DNA of 64,000 bases from Rhodococcoides kyotonense (GTDB taxonomy: Bacteria; Actinomycetota; Actinomycetes; Mycobacteriales; Mycobacteriaceae), in the NCBI RefSeq assembly GCF_900188125.1, contig NZ_FZOW01000005.1, forward strand, positions 62,001 to 126,000, read 5' to 3'. The stretch's first letter is position 1. Each line of letters opens with the position of its first letter. The position numbers and the translations under genes were made by a program. Of the stretch, positions 24,538 through 33,147 are shown piece by piece. The notes beneath the pieces were generated by a model. The model was not told where the DNA came from and ran no database searches. It saw only the letters and a list, made by a program, of their open reading frames with translations.

Positions 24538-25863
24538 ATGAGCAGGACTACACCGCCTACGCCGGGGGTCTCGGAGATCGAGCGCGGCGGAGCGACAATC
24601 GGCATCACCCGCTTCCATATCGGCACCCAGACCTTGGTGTGGGATGCCCGGGCGGCAGAACTGTTCGACGACACCGGAGATCGACCCGCCCTCGAAATCT
24701 GGCAGCAACGTGTACATCCCGACGACCACGTCATCGTCAAGACGCTCTACGAGGACGCGCTGTCGTCGATCGGCGCCGAATGTGTCTACCGAATCCGACA
24801 GACCAACGGCGACATCCGATACATCCTCACCCGCAGCGTCGCAATCGAAGCGGGCCCCGACGGGACACCGGATGTCCTGACCGGAGTCGTACTCGAACTT
24901 GACCCCGAGCTCGGGCACGAAGCGCTACTGACCCACGTCCTGGACAACGTCACGCTCGGATTCGTCATCCTGGACCACGACATGACAGTTCAGTACGTCA
25001 ACGCGCAAAGCGAACGACACCTGAACATCCGACGCCACCAGGTACTCGGACACCATATTCACGACGTGCTGCCGGCTCTGAAAGGCACCTATCTGGACTT
25101 CATGCATCGAGAGGTGCTGCACACCCGCGGCGAGATCACCATACGCACCGAGTCGGTGTACCTGCCAGGAACGACGATGGAGGCGACCGCGAACTACGTC
25201 GACGGTGTCGTCGCCATCAGCTATCGCGACGTCACCGAAGAAACCCGCGCCCACGCCCGAACGGTCGAGGCGTACCGCGAACTGCTCGTTCGGTCGCGAC
25301 TGGACGATCTCACCGGTGTCCTCAACCGGGCAGCCCTGTTGGAGCGAATTGCCCGCATCTCCTCGGAACTCGCGGCTCCGGATGCTGTGCTGTTCATCGA
25401 CGTCGACGACTTCAAGACCATCAACGACACCTACGGCCACATCACCGGTGATCTGGTGCTGCGCACCACCGCGCAACGGTTGGCGGCGGAGTGCGATTCG
25501 AGCATGGTGATCGGACGGATCGGAGGCGATGAATTCGTGGTCGCGTTGTTCCGCCGAAGTGAACTGGGGCACGCGGCTCCGCCCACCGAAGTGGCGGCAC
25601 GCATGCACCGATCCCTTCAGTCCCCGGTCTTCACTTCCGCCGCCGAAATCACGGTCTCGGTGAGCATCGGGATAGCTCGCAACCACTCCGACTCGGCGAT
25701 CGAGGAGTTGCTCTCTCGCGCTGATGCTGCGCTCTACGCAGCCAAGAAGGGAATGACGAAAAGCTGGTGGAATCCTGCCGATTCGTTCCCCACTGCGCCC
25801 TCGTCACCGTCTCCGGACCAATGCGATGTCGCCATCACTCGGCAGCCACAGGAGCCGACGTGA
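24538..25863 (+). CDS. PAS-GGDEF diguanylate cyclase
   Basis: 441 residues. Two PAS-like regions (about 15-125 and 140-240), the second with V-I-L-D-H-D-M-T-V-Q-Y-V-N, then a GGDEF domain from L-D-D-L-T-G-V-L-N-R near 258. The catalytic signature G-G-D-E-F (near 328-332) is intact, with the Mg-binding D-V-D-D-F-K before it. Makes c-di-GMP from two GTP. No membrane segment, so a cytoplasmic sensor. ATG 24538 precedes the PAS region; GAGG lies eight bases upstream. The end overlaps the convergent tatB gene by 29 bases. No EAL domain. Confidence 0.93.
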   Translation: MSRTTPPTPGVSEIERGGATIGITRFHIGTQTLVWDARAAELFDDTGDRPALEIWQQRVHPDDHVIVKTLYEDALSSIGAECVYRIRQTNGDIRYILTRSVAIEAGPDGTPDVLTGVVLELDPELGHEALLTHVLDNVTLGFVILDHDMTVQYVNAQSERHLNIRRHQVLGHHIHDVLPALKGTYLDFMHREVLHTRGEITIRTESVYLPGTTMEATANYVDGVVAISYRDVTEETRAHARTVEAYRELLVRSRLDDLTGVLNRAALLERIARISSELAAPDAVLFIDVDDFKTINDTYGHITGDLVLRTTAQRLAAECDSSMVIGRIGGDEFVVALFRRSELGHAAPPTEVAARMHRSLQSPVFTSAAEITVSVSIGIARNHSDSAIEELLSRADAALYAAKKGMTKSWWNPADSFPTAPSSPSPDQCDVAITRQPQEPT

Positions 25864-26362
25864 CCGATCCTGGTGTGCTGGAATCACTTACGGTGGGCTG
25901 AGAATAGACCTGGGCTGCAATGCGGCGTGGGTCGTCATCGGGGAGTGAGGCGATGAGGATTCGGCGGGGGTGCGAAGACGTGCCGGCCACCACGTACTTC
26001 TGGCCGGGTCGAACGAGCGTTGCCTCCTCGTCGATCTCCGCGTCACGCACATGCATATGCGTCTGCGTGAGGGGTGGTGTAGCGGCCGACGTGTGGCGTG
26101 CGGACGAATCTGTCTCGGAGAGTGCATCGCTGACGATTCTGCGGGGGTCGTATTGCCGCAGATCGAACGACTCCCATTCTGTGCGCTGCAAGGGAACTCC
26201 CAGTTCTCGTTCCGCTGCGGTGCGTGTCGTGTCGACGAACTGACGGAGCGATCGGACGGATCGGGCCAACTGCTGAGCGTAGCTGGGCAGTCGCGTCGGG
26301 CCCAGGACGAACCCGGCGATGACAGCGACAAGGAACAATTTTTCGAAGGTCAAACCGAACAT
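25835..26362 (-). CDS. tatB: TatB-like Sec-independent translocase subunit
   Basis: 175 residues. The N-terminal helix, G-P-T-R-L-P hinge (near 21-26) and following amphipathic helix (Y-A-Q-Q-L-A-R-S-V-R-S-L-R-Q-F) are the TatA/B architecture; F-G at the start and the length favour TatB. The C-terminal tail is long, polar and low-complexity. Third gene of a tatA-tatC-tatB run behind the dioxygenase gene, 15 bases after tatC. Confidence 0.85.
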   Translation of the reverse strand: MFGLTFEKLFLVAVIAGFVLGPTRLPSYAQQLARSVRSLRQFVDTTRTAAERELGVPLQRTEWESFDLRQYDPRRIVSDALSETDSSARHTSAATPPLTQTHMHVRDAEIDEEATLVRPGQKYVVAGTSSHPRRILIASLPDDDPRRIAAQVYSQPTVSDSSTPGSVTSAPVAAE

Positions 26363-26377
26363 GATGTAGCTCCGTGT

Positions 26378-27163
26378 TCAGGAGATCGAGGACAGGGCAG
26401 CATGATTCGAGGCGAGCTCGCGCCGGGCGGCCCGCCCGTCGTGCAGAGTAGTGATGGCGACGGCGGCACCGAACAGCGCCGACATCGGCAACGCGACGAT
26501 GAACATGGACAGGACGTCGGCCGCAGGGGTGACCAGGGCGCTGAACAGTGCGATGACGACGACCATGACTCGCCAGCTTCGTCGCAGCTTGTGCGCGGAC
26601 AGAATGCCCAGACAATTCAGCATCACCAACACTGCTGGTAGAACGAATGCAATTCCGGTTGCCAACACGATCTTCATGACGAAGTCGACGTAATACGAGG
26701 CGTTGAGGATGGTGCTGTCCTGATCGGACGAAAAGCCGGCGAGCACGCTGACCATGCGGGGGAAGATGAGAAATCCGAAGGCGCAGCCGCCGACGAAGAG
26801 CGGAGCCGCCGCAGCGGAGAATCCGACGACGTATTTCTTCTCGCGCTTGGTCAATCCAGGAGTGAGATATGCAAAGAGTTCACGTAGCCAGATCGGGCTG
26901 GACACGATCACCCCGGCGAACAGCGCAATCTTCAACTGAAGGTCGAATGCGCCGGTGACGGTGTCGTAGTTGAGGCTGGCCTGGCGCGACTGCGCGAGCT
27001 CCTCGACGGGTGCGCGAAGGACGTCGAGAATGTGGTCGGAGAGAACGAATCCGATGACTACACCGACGAGCAACGACACCGCCGCACGCACGGCGCGGCG
27101 TCGCGCCTCGCGAAGGTGCCCGGCGAGAGGCATCGTTCCTCGCACGGCGGTGGTCGCGGTCAT
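26378..27163 (-). CDS. tatC: TatC twin-arginine translocase receptor
   Basis: 261 residues, six membrane helices. TatC marks are clear: H-L-R-E-A-R-R-R near 16-23, F-x-x-Y-L-T-P-G-L-T-x-x-E-K near 91-105 and the conserved Pro in F-V-L-P-A-V-L-V near 173. Recognises twin-arginine signals with TatB. ATG overlaps the tatA stop (ATGA). Mycolata usually carry tatA-tatC elsewhere near proteasome genes and tatB separately, so this set is probably a second, accessory system. Confidence 0.93.
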   Translation of the reverse strand: MTATTAVRGTMPLAGHLREARRRAVRAAVSLLVGVVIGFVLSDHILDVLRAPVEELAQSRQASLNYDTVTGAFDLQLKIALFAGVIVSSPIWLRELFAYLTPGLTKREKKYVVGFSAAAAPLFVGGCAFGFLIFPRMVSVLAGFSSDQDSTILNASYYVDFVMKIVLATGIAFVLPAVLVMLNCLGILSAHKLRRSWRVMVVVIALFSALVTPAADVLSMFIVALPMSALFGAAVAITTLHDGRAARRELASNHAALSSIS

Positions 27164-27381
27164 GAGGCGTGTCGGTACGGAACTGTTGCGGCCGCGTCGA
27201 CGGTGACAGTGGTCCCGGATTCACTCGGTGATGTCGTCGCGTCGTCACGTACCTCTTCTTTGAGGATGCGCATGGATTGCCCGACGCCTTTGGCGAGGGA
27301 GGGGAGCTTGGTCGAGCCGAAGACGAGGAGAAGGATCGCGAGAACGATGAGGGCATGCCAGCCAGTGAGGTTGTGCAACAT
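27160..27381 (-). CDS. tatA: TatA pore-forming subunit
   Basis: 73 residues: membrane helix 8-22, F-G-S-T-K-L-P-S-L-A-K-G-V-G-Q-S hinge and amphipathic helix, then a short polar tail. AAGGAAAA lies upstream of ATG 27381. Begins 36 bases after the dioxygenase gene and probably co-transcribed with it. Confidence 0.92.
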   Translation of the reverse strand: MLHNLTGWHALIVLAILLLVFGSTKLPSLAKGVGQSMRILKEEVRDDATTSPSESGTTVTVDAAATVPYRHAS

Positions 27382-27417
27382 GGTTTTTCCTTGGGTTGAA
27401 TGAGAGGTGAAAGAAGG

Positions 27418-28404
27418 TCAGTTCGAGCCGGGTCCGCCCGCAGGAGGAGCACCGTCGCCCATCGGGGGCTGTCCGCCGCCCTGCCCGCCGCCGGGGGCTG
27501 CGCTGACAGTGGGTTCGGTCGTGGTGTCGATGGCTACTGCCAGAGAGCCGACGTAGCCGGAGCCGGTGTCGCCGGTGAACGTCCCCATCTGCAGGTCGTA
27601 TCCGTCGCCGAAGACGTTGTCGTTGTCGAGACTGCCGATCTGGGCGAGGTTCTTCGCCGACCCCGAGTAGGTATCGAGTTGGTAGATCTCGTCGAGCATC
27701 TCCTGCGGGAATGCGACCTGTGATGTGGCAATCGCGTTGTCTGCGTTCGTAGCCGAGTCCGCATCGGGATAGACCTCGAAGTGGATGTGGGTCCAGCGGC
27801 CTGTGTAGCAACCGGGAACGACGGTCTGGAACGTCACATTGCCGTCGGCGTCGGCGACTTGAATTCCGCGGAGGTAGGTTTCGTCCTCGACGCCTTCGGA
27901 GTACATCGAGTACAGGCCCGCCGCGTCGCACTGCCACATGTAGACAGCGACATCCTGGAACGCACTGTTGCCGTTCGCGATGTCGGTGACGGTGAACGTG
28001 AGCGAGAGTGGCACTCCATCGACGGTTGTTCCGCCGTCGAGGCTCGAGGTGATGTCGCTGCGGACGATCCCGGACTCTTCGAGGACGTTGACCCCGTTCG
28101 TGCCGTCGGCGGGGTAGGGGCCGTTGGTCTCTTCGGGGATTTCGCTCGTGGCCGTCGTCGATGCCGTCGTCGATGCCGTCGTCGCTGTGGTCGAACTCGT
28201 GGCGCCCGAGGTGTTCGAGCACGCAGCGAGCGCCAGCGCGCCTGCTCCGGCGCCGACGACGGTGAGCACCCGCCGGCGGGTGACGAGGGTGGTGATGTCG
28301 AAGCCTGCACCCTGATCGACGACCTCTTCGGTGGGGCGATCGAGCGGCCGTCCCTCGTAGGTGGGCCCGTCGGGAGTGTTGGTGGGCTCGGGAACGCGAG
28401 TCAT
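27418..28404 (-). CDS. Tat-exported intradiol ring-cleavage dioxygenase lipoprotein
   Basis: 328 residues. T-R-R-R-V-L (near 43-48), hydrophobic core and lipobox L-A-A-C (Cys near 63) form a twin-arginine lipoprotein signal after an unusually long N-region. A Thr/Ser/Ala linker follows. The catalytic domain shows the intradiol pattern: N-G-P-Y-P near 95, V-Y-M-W-Q-C-D-A-A-G-x-Y with the Tyr ligand, and G-C-Y-x-G-R-W-x-H-I-H with the second Tyr and two His ligands of non-heme Fe(III). The C terminus is Gly/Pro/Gln-rich. Related secreted dioxygenases cleave catechol- or protocatechuate-type rings, possibly lignin-derived. The metal cofactor explains folding before export by Tat. GGAGACCCC precedes ATG 28404. 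Confidence 0.88.
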   Translation of the reverse strand: MTRVPEPTNTPDGPTYEGRPLDRPTEEVVDQGAGFDITTLVTRRRVLTVVGAGAGALALAACSNTSGATSSTTATTASTTASTTATSEIPEETNGPYPADGTNGVNVLEESGIVRSDITSSLDGGTTVDGVPLSLTFTVTDIANGNSAFQDVAVYMWQCDAAGLYSMYSEGVEDETYLRGIQVADADGNVTFQTVVPGCYTGRWTHIHFEVYPDADSATNADNAIATSQVAFPQEMLDEIYQLDTYSGSAKNLAQIGSLDNDNVFGDGYDLQMGTFTGDTGSGYVGSLAVAIDTTTEPTVSAAPGGGQGGGQPPMGDGAPPAGGPGSN

Positions 28405-28420
28405 GGGGTCTCCTCTGCAA

Positions 28421-28446
28421 TGGCAGTCAGTGGTTCGGTACTGCCA
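28421..28446. promoter_or_regulatory. inverted repeat in the dioxygenase-tat promoter
   Basis: TGGCAGT (28421-28427) and ACTGCCA (28440-28446), exact inverted arms separated by 12 bases, 17 bases upstream of the dioxygenase ATG. Could be a dimeric repressor site or a leader hairpin. Confidence 0.45.
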
Positions 28447-28533
28447 ATAATCTGTGCCGATCCGGTGAAGACCCTGGGCTCCGGCTGGAAGTTCCCTGGC
28501 AACTACGCGCGATGAACTCGATCCATCGGCGGA

Positions 28534-29472
28534 TTACCCATGCCGCCGTCGATATTCGTTCTCGGCCCCGGGGTGTAGAGGGATGGCGCCGGTCATGACG
28601 AGTGAACGGGCGTCGAGGAATTGACTGCCGATTGCCTGGAGTGGCACCAACGCGGACGACTGGTCGAGCAACAGGCCGACGAGTCCGGCGACCGTCGGAT
28701 CCGGCACGTCCGATCGAACGAGCAGCAGGTTCGGGATACCGACGGTCGTGACTTCAGGATGTTCGCCGTACACATCGGCGGGTACCAGCACGGCCTCGTA
28801 TGCCGTGCCGTGCACACGTCTCAAGTCCGCGACCACGGCACCCAGATCGAGCAAGCGAATCGACGTCGGTGGATCGGCGAAAGCCGGGGTCGGCAACCCA
28901 CCCGCCCACATGACGGCGTCGACCTCGTTGTCGGACAACGCAAGTGCGGCCGAACTCATCGACAACTCGACTTCGCTCACCGCGCTGGGCTCGGACAGAC
29001 CTGCGGCATCGAAGATGCGGTGGGAGACCAACGTCGCTCCCGACCCAGGGGCGCCGGTGCTCACGCGTCGCCCCTGTAGGTCACCGATCGTCTCGATAGG
29101 AGAGTTCGAACGCACCGCGACCTGAAAGTAGTTCTCGTACACGCAACCCACCGCAGCCAAATCCTGATTCGGGTGACTGTAGGCAGCGTCGATGAGGGTC
29201 AGTGCCAGCTCGGCCCGTCGGGAATCCAGTGCCTCGAGGTTGTCGACGGAACCGGCCGTCGTGAGCGGGATTACTTGTGCTGTCGCCGTTTCGGCGGCAG
29301 CGTCGGACAGCAAGCCGGCGAACTCCCAGAAGAATCCGCCGACTTCGCCGGCTGCGAGACGCAGCTGCGGTTCAGGGTCAGATGCGCAGGATCCCAGCGC
29401 AGCCGCCCCGGCTGCAACGAGACCCGCCCGCAGTGCCGCTCTCCGGGAGAGCTGCGCTGCGGGCGGGGTCAT
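28534..29472 (-). CDS. orphan TAXI-family solute-binding lipoprotein
   Basis: 312 residues. S-R-R-A-A-L start, lipobox L-G-S-C (Cys near 29), then the TAXI pattern: L-A-A-G-E-V-G-G-F-F-W-E-F-A near 40, T-T-A-G-S-V-D-N-L-E-A-L, A-E-L-A-L-T-L-I-D-A-A and T-G-A-P-G-S-G-A-T near 138. TAXI proteins normally feed fused TRAP permeases, but none is here; an MHS permease and a two-component system lie upstream instead. ATG 29472 is 10 bases after the permease stop. It may act as an external ligand sensor. Confidence 0.85.
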   Translation of the reverse strand: MTPPAAQLSRRAALRAGLVAAGAAALGSCASDPEPQLRLAAGEVGGFFWEFAGLLSDAAAETATAQVIPLTTAGSVDNLEALDSRRAELALTLIDAAYSHPNQDLAAVGCVYENYFQVAVRSNSPIETIGDLQGRRVSTGAPGSGATLVSHRIFDAAGLSEPSAVSEVELSMSSAALALSDNEVDAVMWAGGLPTPAFADPPTSIRLLDLGAVVADLRRVHGTAYEAVLVPADVYGEHPEVTTVGIPNLLLVRSDVPDPTVAGLVGLLLDQSSALVPLQAIGSQFLDARSLVMTGAIPLHPGAENEYRRRHG

Positions 29473-29482
29473 CGGTCTCACC

Positions 29483-30850
29483 CTAGTGTGCGAAGGCGCG
29501 ACCCTGCTCACGATCGAGTTCGGTCTCCGACTTGTTCCGCAGAACGAAGATGTACACCAGGAGCGACACCGCGATCACGACTGTCACGTAGAAGATGAAC
29601 CACGGAACGTGTCCGCTGTTCTTCGCGGCCTGGTAGATCAGCGGTGCGGTTCCGCCGAACGCGGAGTTCGCCAGTGCGTAACCCAGACCCACCCCGAGCG
29701 CGCGGATGTGCGAGGGGAACAACTCGGCTTTGACGATCGCGTTGATCGAGGTGTAGCCGGTCAGGATGACATAGCCGACGCACACCAGGGCGAGCGATTC
29801 GACGACGGATGTCGCCGTCGGCAGGTACGTGATGAGTACGTAGGTGTACAGCACTCCGCCGATTCCGAAGAAGACGAGCAGCGGCTTGCGGCCCACCTTG
29901 TCGCTGACGAGTCCGCCGACGGGCTGCAGCAGCATGAGGAAGATCAGGCTGAAGAGGTTGATCCACGTCCCGGTCATGCCGCGGTCTTCGTATGCGGTCT
30001 TGATCATCGCGGGGGCGTTGACGCTGTAGGTGTAGAACGCGATGGTGCCACCTGCCGTCACCAAGAAGCAGATCAGCAATGCACGCCAGTGCTTGAGCAC
30101 CAGTTCCTTCAGCGAACCGGACGATCGATCTGCTCCGCTGCGCACGGCGTCGAGCTGATCTTTCGTCAGTGACTCGTCCATGCTGCGACGCAGCCAGAAC
30201 ACCACGACCGCGGCGACGCCACCGATGAAGAACGCGATGCGCCATCCGAAGTCCTCGATCTGCTCGCGGTCGAGGAACGTCTGCATCAGCAACAGGGTCA
30301 CCTGCGCGAGAACGTGCCCGCCGATCAGCGTGACGTACTGGAACGACGAGAAGAATCCACGACGCTCCCTCGTGGCTGCCTCGGACATGTACGTCGCCGA
30401 CGCGCCGTACTCACCACCGGTAGCAAAGCCCTGGACCAGGCGGCACAGCACGAGGATGACCGCTGCCCACACGCCGATGCTCTCTCGACCCGGAGTGAGC
30501 GCGATGACCAGAGAACACGCAGCCATCATCGAGACGCTGAACGTCAGCGCAGCACGTCGGCCGTTGCGGTCGGCGTAGCGGCCGAAGAACCACGAACCGA
30601 CCGGTCGCATCAGGAAGGTGACCGCGAAGATCGCGTAGACGTAGACAGTGGAATTCTTGTCCGCAGAGTCGAAGAACTGGTTCTCGAAGTACGTCGCGAA
30701 GACCGTGTAGACGTACACGTCGTACCACTCGACGAGGTTGCCCGACGAGCCTCGCAGCGTGTTGAACACGGCACGGCGCGTGGCAGCGGGAGACGACACG
30801 GGCGGGGTCGGGCGCGACGAACCGGCAGTCGAGGTGGCCTCGTTGGCCAT
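29483..30850 (-). CDS. MHS-family metabolite:H+ symporter (KgtP-like)
   Basis: 455 residues, twelve helices. N-L-V-E-W-Y-D-V-Y-V-Y near 36-46, R-P-V-G-S-W-F-F-G-R-Y-A-D-R-x-G-R-R near 82-99 and R-L-V-Q-G-F-A-T-G-G-E-Y-G near 136-148 are hallmarks of the MHS group that imports alpha-ketoglutarate, citrate, dicarboxylates or aromatic acids. ATG 30850 was chosen because the MHS pattern starts shortly after; the upstream extension is the promoter region. Confidence 0.92.
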   Translation of the reverse strand: MANEATSTAGSSRPTPPVSSPAATRRAVFNTLRGSSGNLVEWYDVYVYTVFATYFENQFFDSADKNSTVYVYAIFAVTFLMRPVGSWFFGRYADRNGRRAALTFSVSMMAACSLVIALTPGRESIGVWAAVILVLCRLVQGFATGGEYGASATYMSEAATRERRGFFSSFQYVTLIGGHVLAQVTLLLMQTFLDREQIEDFGWRIAFFIGGVAAVVVFWLRRSMDESLTKDQLDAVRSGADRSSGSLKELVLKHWRALLICFLVTAGGTIAFYTYSVNAPAMIKTAYEDRGMTGTWINLFSLIFLMLLQPVGGLVSDKVGRKPLLVFFGIGGVLYTYVLITYLPTATSVVESLALVCVGYVILTGYTSINAIVKAELFPSHIRALGVGLGYALANSAFGGTAPLIYQAAKNSGHVPWFIFYVTVVIAVSLLVYIFVLRNKSETELDREQGRAFAH

Positions 30851-30960
30851 GGGCTGGTCCTTCCACAGGTTGCTGATGGGTTGGTCACCGGGGAGCAGCG
30901 AGGTGACCGAAGTCCCCCTACTGTGACCGCAGGCACAGGCCAGGACCAAACCGTTTCCGA

Positions 30961-30983
30961 TTTCCTAACACTCCCTTAGGAAA
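30961..30983. promoter_or_regulatory. inverted repeat TTTCCTAA-N7-TTAGGAAA
   Basis: Exact 8-base arms (30961-30968 and 30976-30983). The right arm contains the stop codon of the kinase gene; the whole lies about 110 bases upstream of the MHS permease ATG. Either the operator of the two-component regulator at the permease promoter or a short terminator. No T-run or GC-rich stem, so an operator is favoured. Confidence 0.5.
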
Positions 30984-32382
30984 CTGTCCTCGGTATCGTC
31001 AGCTCGATCTTCAGCCCGGACGGGCGGCGCGCACTCACGTCCATACTTCCACCGGCGCGTTCGGTCAATGCGTGGACGATCGACAGGCCGAGACCTGTGC
31101 CGTCGCCGTGGGCGCCGGATGCCCGAAAGAACCGGTCGACGATCTTCGGACGCTCGTCGGTCGGCACTCCAGGTCCGGTGTCCGACACCCAGACGACGAT
31201 GTAACCTTCTCGCGAGCGATGGCCGATCTCGACCTCGGCGCCGACGCCGGCGTACTTCGATGCGTTGCTGAGAAGAGCATCGAGAATGCGGATCAGATCG
31301 TCCTCTGCGATTGCCGCTCGACAGATCTCCGACGGATCGGGCACCACGACGGAAATCGTCATTCGTGCCACTGTCAGTGTGCTCGACCAGAATTCGACGC
31401 GGTCGACCATGGTCGCACCGACATCGGTTGCGGCAGTCCGTGTGTGGGTCGGGCTGGGTGTCTCGGCAGCGGCAAGGACAAGAAGATCTTCGACGACGGA
31501 ACTCAGTCGATCGACCTCGAGGGTGGTCTTGCGGTGGGCATCCATCGCGGAGTCGGGGACCCTCATACCCAAGACGTCGAGCCGGATTCTCAATGCTGCC
31601 AACGGGTTACGGAGGGTGTGTGCGGTGTCGGCGACCAGACGTCGTTGCGCAGCCGTAGCCGTTTCGACGTCGTCGGCCATGGCGTCGAACGCGCTGGACA
31701 GTTCCCGAACCTCGGGTGGGCCGACGTAGTCGGTAGGTCTCTGCCGCTGGGCTCCTTCGATCGGTAGCCGATCGTGGAACTTGTCTCCGAACGAGTGAAC
31801 GCGCGTCGACAATGCAGTCAGTGGACGAACTACCCAGCGCGACAACGCTGCAGCGATCACTGCGACGGAGACGAGAATGAGCACTGCGCCGACAGCGATC
31901 ACCATCCATGCCACGGCGACGTCTCTGCGCGCAGCATCGGTGGACGCGTCGATCACCACGGCACCATCGACCTGGGTTCCTCCGCCGACCGGTGCAGCGA
32001 TCAGCACCGACGGTTGTGACCACGGCGTCAACCCCGACGGTATGTCACCACGCTGGTTGCGGAGCGCACCCGCAATGGCCTGCTGTACATCGGCTCTGTC
32101 GATGTCGAGGCCAGCCAGAGCGCGCGCGGCACCGGTGCGATCGACGACGGCGATACCCTCGTCGTACAGAGTGTCGTAGCGCTGCACCGACTCTCGGAGT
32201 CGCGGCACACCGGACTCGTCCTCGCGCGAGCTCAGCTCGGCAAAGAAAGTTGCTGCAGCAGCTCGGTTCTCACCGAATCGTTGGACACGTTCGCGTCCGA
32301 CCAGGACCGCCAAGGGCACGGACAACGCGAGTACGACGACGGTGGAGTAGATCATCAGCACCACCAGGACGCGGCGTCGCAC
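30976..32382 (-). CDS. sensor histidine kinase
   Basis: 468 residues from GTG 32382. Two membrane helices (about 5-27 and 158-180) enclose a sensor region; HAMP follows. Kinase core: A-D-T-A-H-T-L-R-N-P-L phospho-His motif, N-box L-L-S-N-A-S-K-Y-A, S-D-T-G-P-G-V-P and D-G-T-G-L-G-L-S-I. Pairs with the regulator one base upstream. Likely controls the MHS permease/TAXI genes. Confidence 0.92.
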   Translation of the reverse strand: MRRRVLVVLMIYSTVVVLALSVPLAVLVGRERVQRFGENRAAAATFFAELSSREDESGVPRLRESVQRYDTLYDEGIAVVDRTGAARALAGLDIDRADVQQAIAGALRNQRGDIPSGLTPWSQPSVLIAAPVGGGTQVDGAVVIDASTDAARRDVAVAWMVIAVGAVLILVSVAVIAAALSRWVVRPLTALSTRVHSFGDKFHDRLPIEGAQRQRPTDYVGPPEVRELSSAFDAMADDVETATAAQRRLVADTAHTLRNPLAALRIRLDVLGMRVPDSAMDAHRKTTLEVDRLSSVVEDLLVLAAAETPSPTHTRTAATDVGATMVDRVEFWSSTLTVARMTISVVVPDPSEICRAAIAEDDLIRILDALLSNASKYAGVGAEVEIGHRSREGYIVVWVSDTGPGVPTDERPKIVDRFFRASGAHGDGTGLGLSIVHALTERAGGSMDVSARRPSGLKIELTIPRTVS

Positions 32383-32383
32383 G

Positions 32384-33043
32384 TCAGGTGTCCCAGCGGT
32401 AGCCGAAGCCGCGAATGGTGACGATGGTGCCCGAACGTCCGAGCTTGGATCGCAGCGCAGTCATATGGACGTCGAGTGTGCGTGAGATCGCCACGAAGGC
32501 ATCACCCCAGATTGCGTCCATAAGCTGTTCACGACTGACTGCTTCACCTCGTCGTGTCACCAGATGCGCCAGCAGTTCGAACTCCTTGGTCGTCAGCCCG
32601 ATGTCGCGTCCGTCCACTTCGACGCTGCGCCCGACGAGATCGACGACGATGTCACCGATGATCAGTGTGTCGTCACCGGGATCGCTCGAGAGGCTTCTGC
32701 GCCTGGCCGCCACCTCGAGTCGCGCGTGCAGTTCGCCCAACCGAGCGGGTTTGACGACGTAGTCGTCTGCGCCGCCTCTCAGAGCCCGCACCACCGACCG
32801 CTCGTCATCGCGTGCAGTCAGCACCACGACAGGGACCGAACTGACAGAACGTAGCTTGCGCAGAGCTTCCAAGCCGTCCATGTCGGGCAGACCGAGGTCG
32901 AGCAGAACGACATCCATGTCGTGGTATCCGAGAAGCAGGTCGGTACCGCGGCGCATGCGGACAGCTGCGTGCCCCACCTCGGTCAACGCGTCGACGAGTG
33001 CGCCACCGACTCCGTCGTCGTCTTCCACCACTGCAATACGCAT
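32384..33043 (-). CDS. OmpR-family response regulator
   Basis: 219 residues. Receiver with E7-D8-D9, Asp49 (L-L-D-L-G-L-P-D) and V-V-K-P; winged helix with T-T-K-E-F-E-L-L-A-H-L and C-terminal R-G-F-G-Y-R-W. ATG 33043 starts M-R-I-A-V-V-E-D-D; an in-frame TTG three codons earlier is unlikely. First gene of the TCS-permease-TAXI run. Confidence 0.93.
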   Translation of the reverse strand: MRIAVVEDDDGVGGALVDALTEVGHAAVRMRRGTDLLLGYHDMDVVLLDLGLPDMDGLEALRKLRSVSSVPVVVLTARDDERSVVRALRGGADDYVVKPARLGELHARLEVAARRRSLSSDPGDDTLIIGDIVVDLVGRSVEVDGRDIGLTTKEFELLAHLVTRRGEAVSREQLMDAIWGDAFVAISRTLDVHMTALRSKLGRSGTIVTIRGFGYRWDT

Positions 33044-33147
33044 CGGTATCAAGATAGGTCACACCCGAACCACCCACTGTCGATCCCGTCAGGGTGCGCT
33101 GTGCAACTGTGGTCAGCACCGCAACCGGCGGACGGAACGAGGACGAG

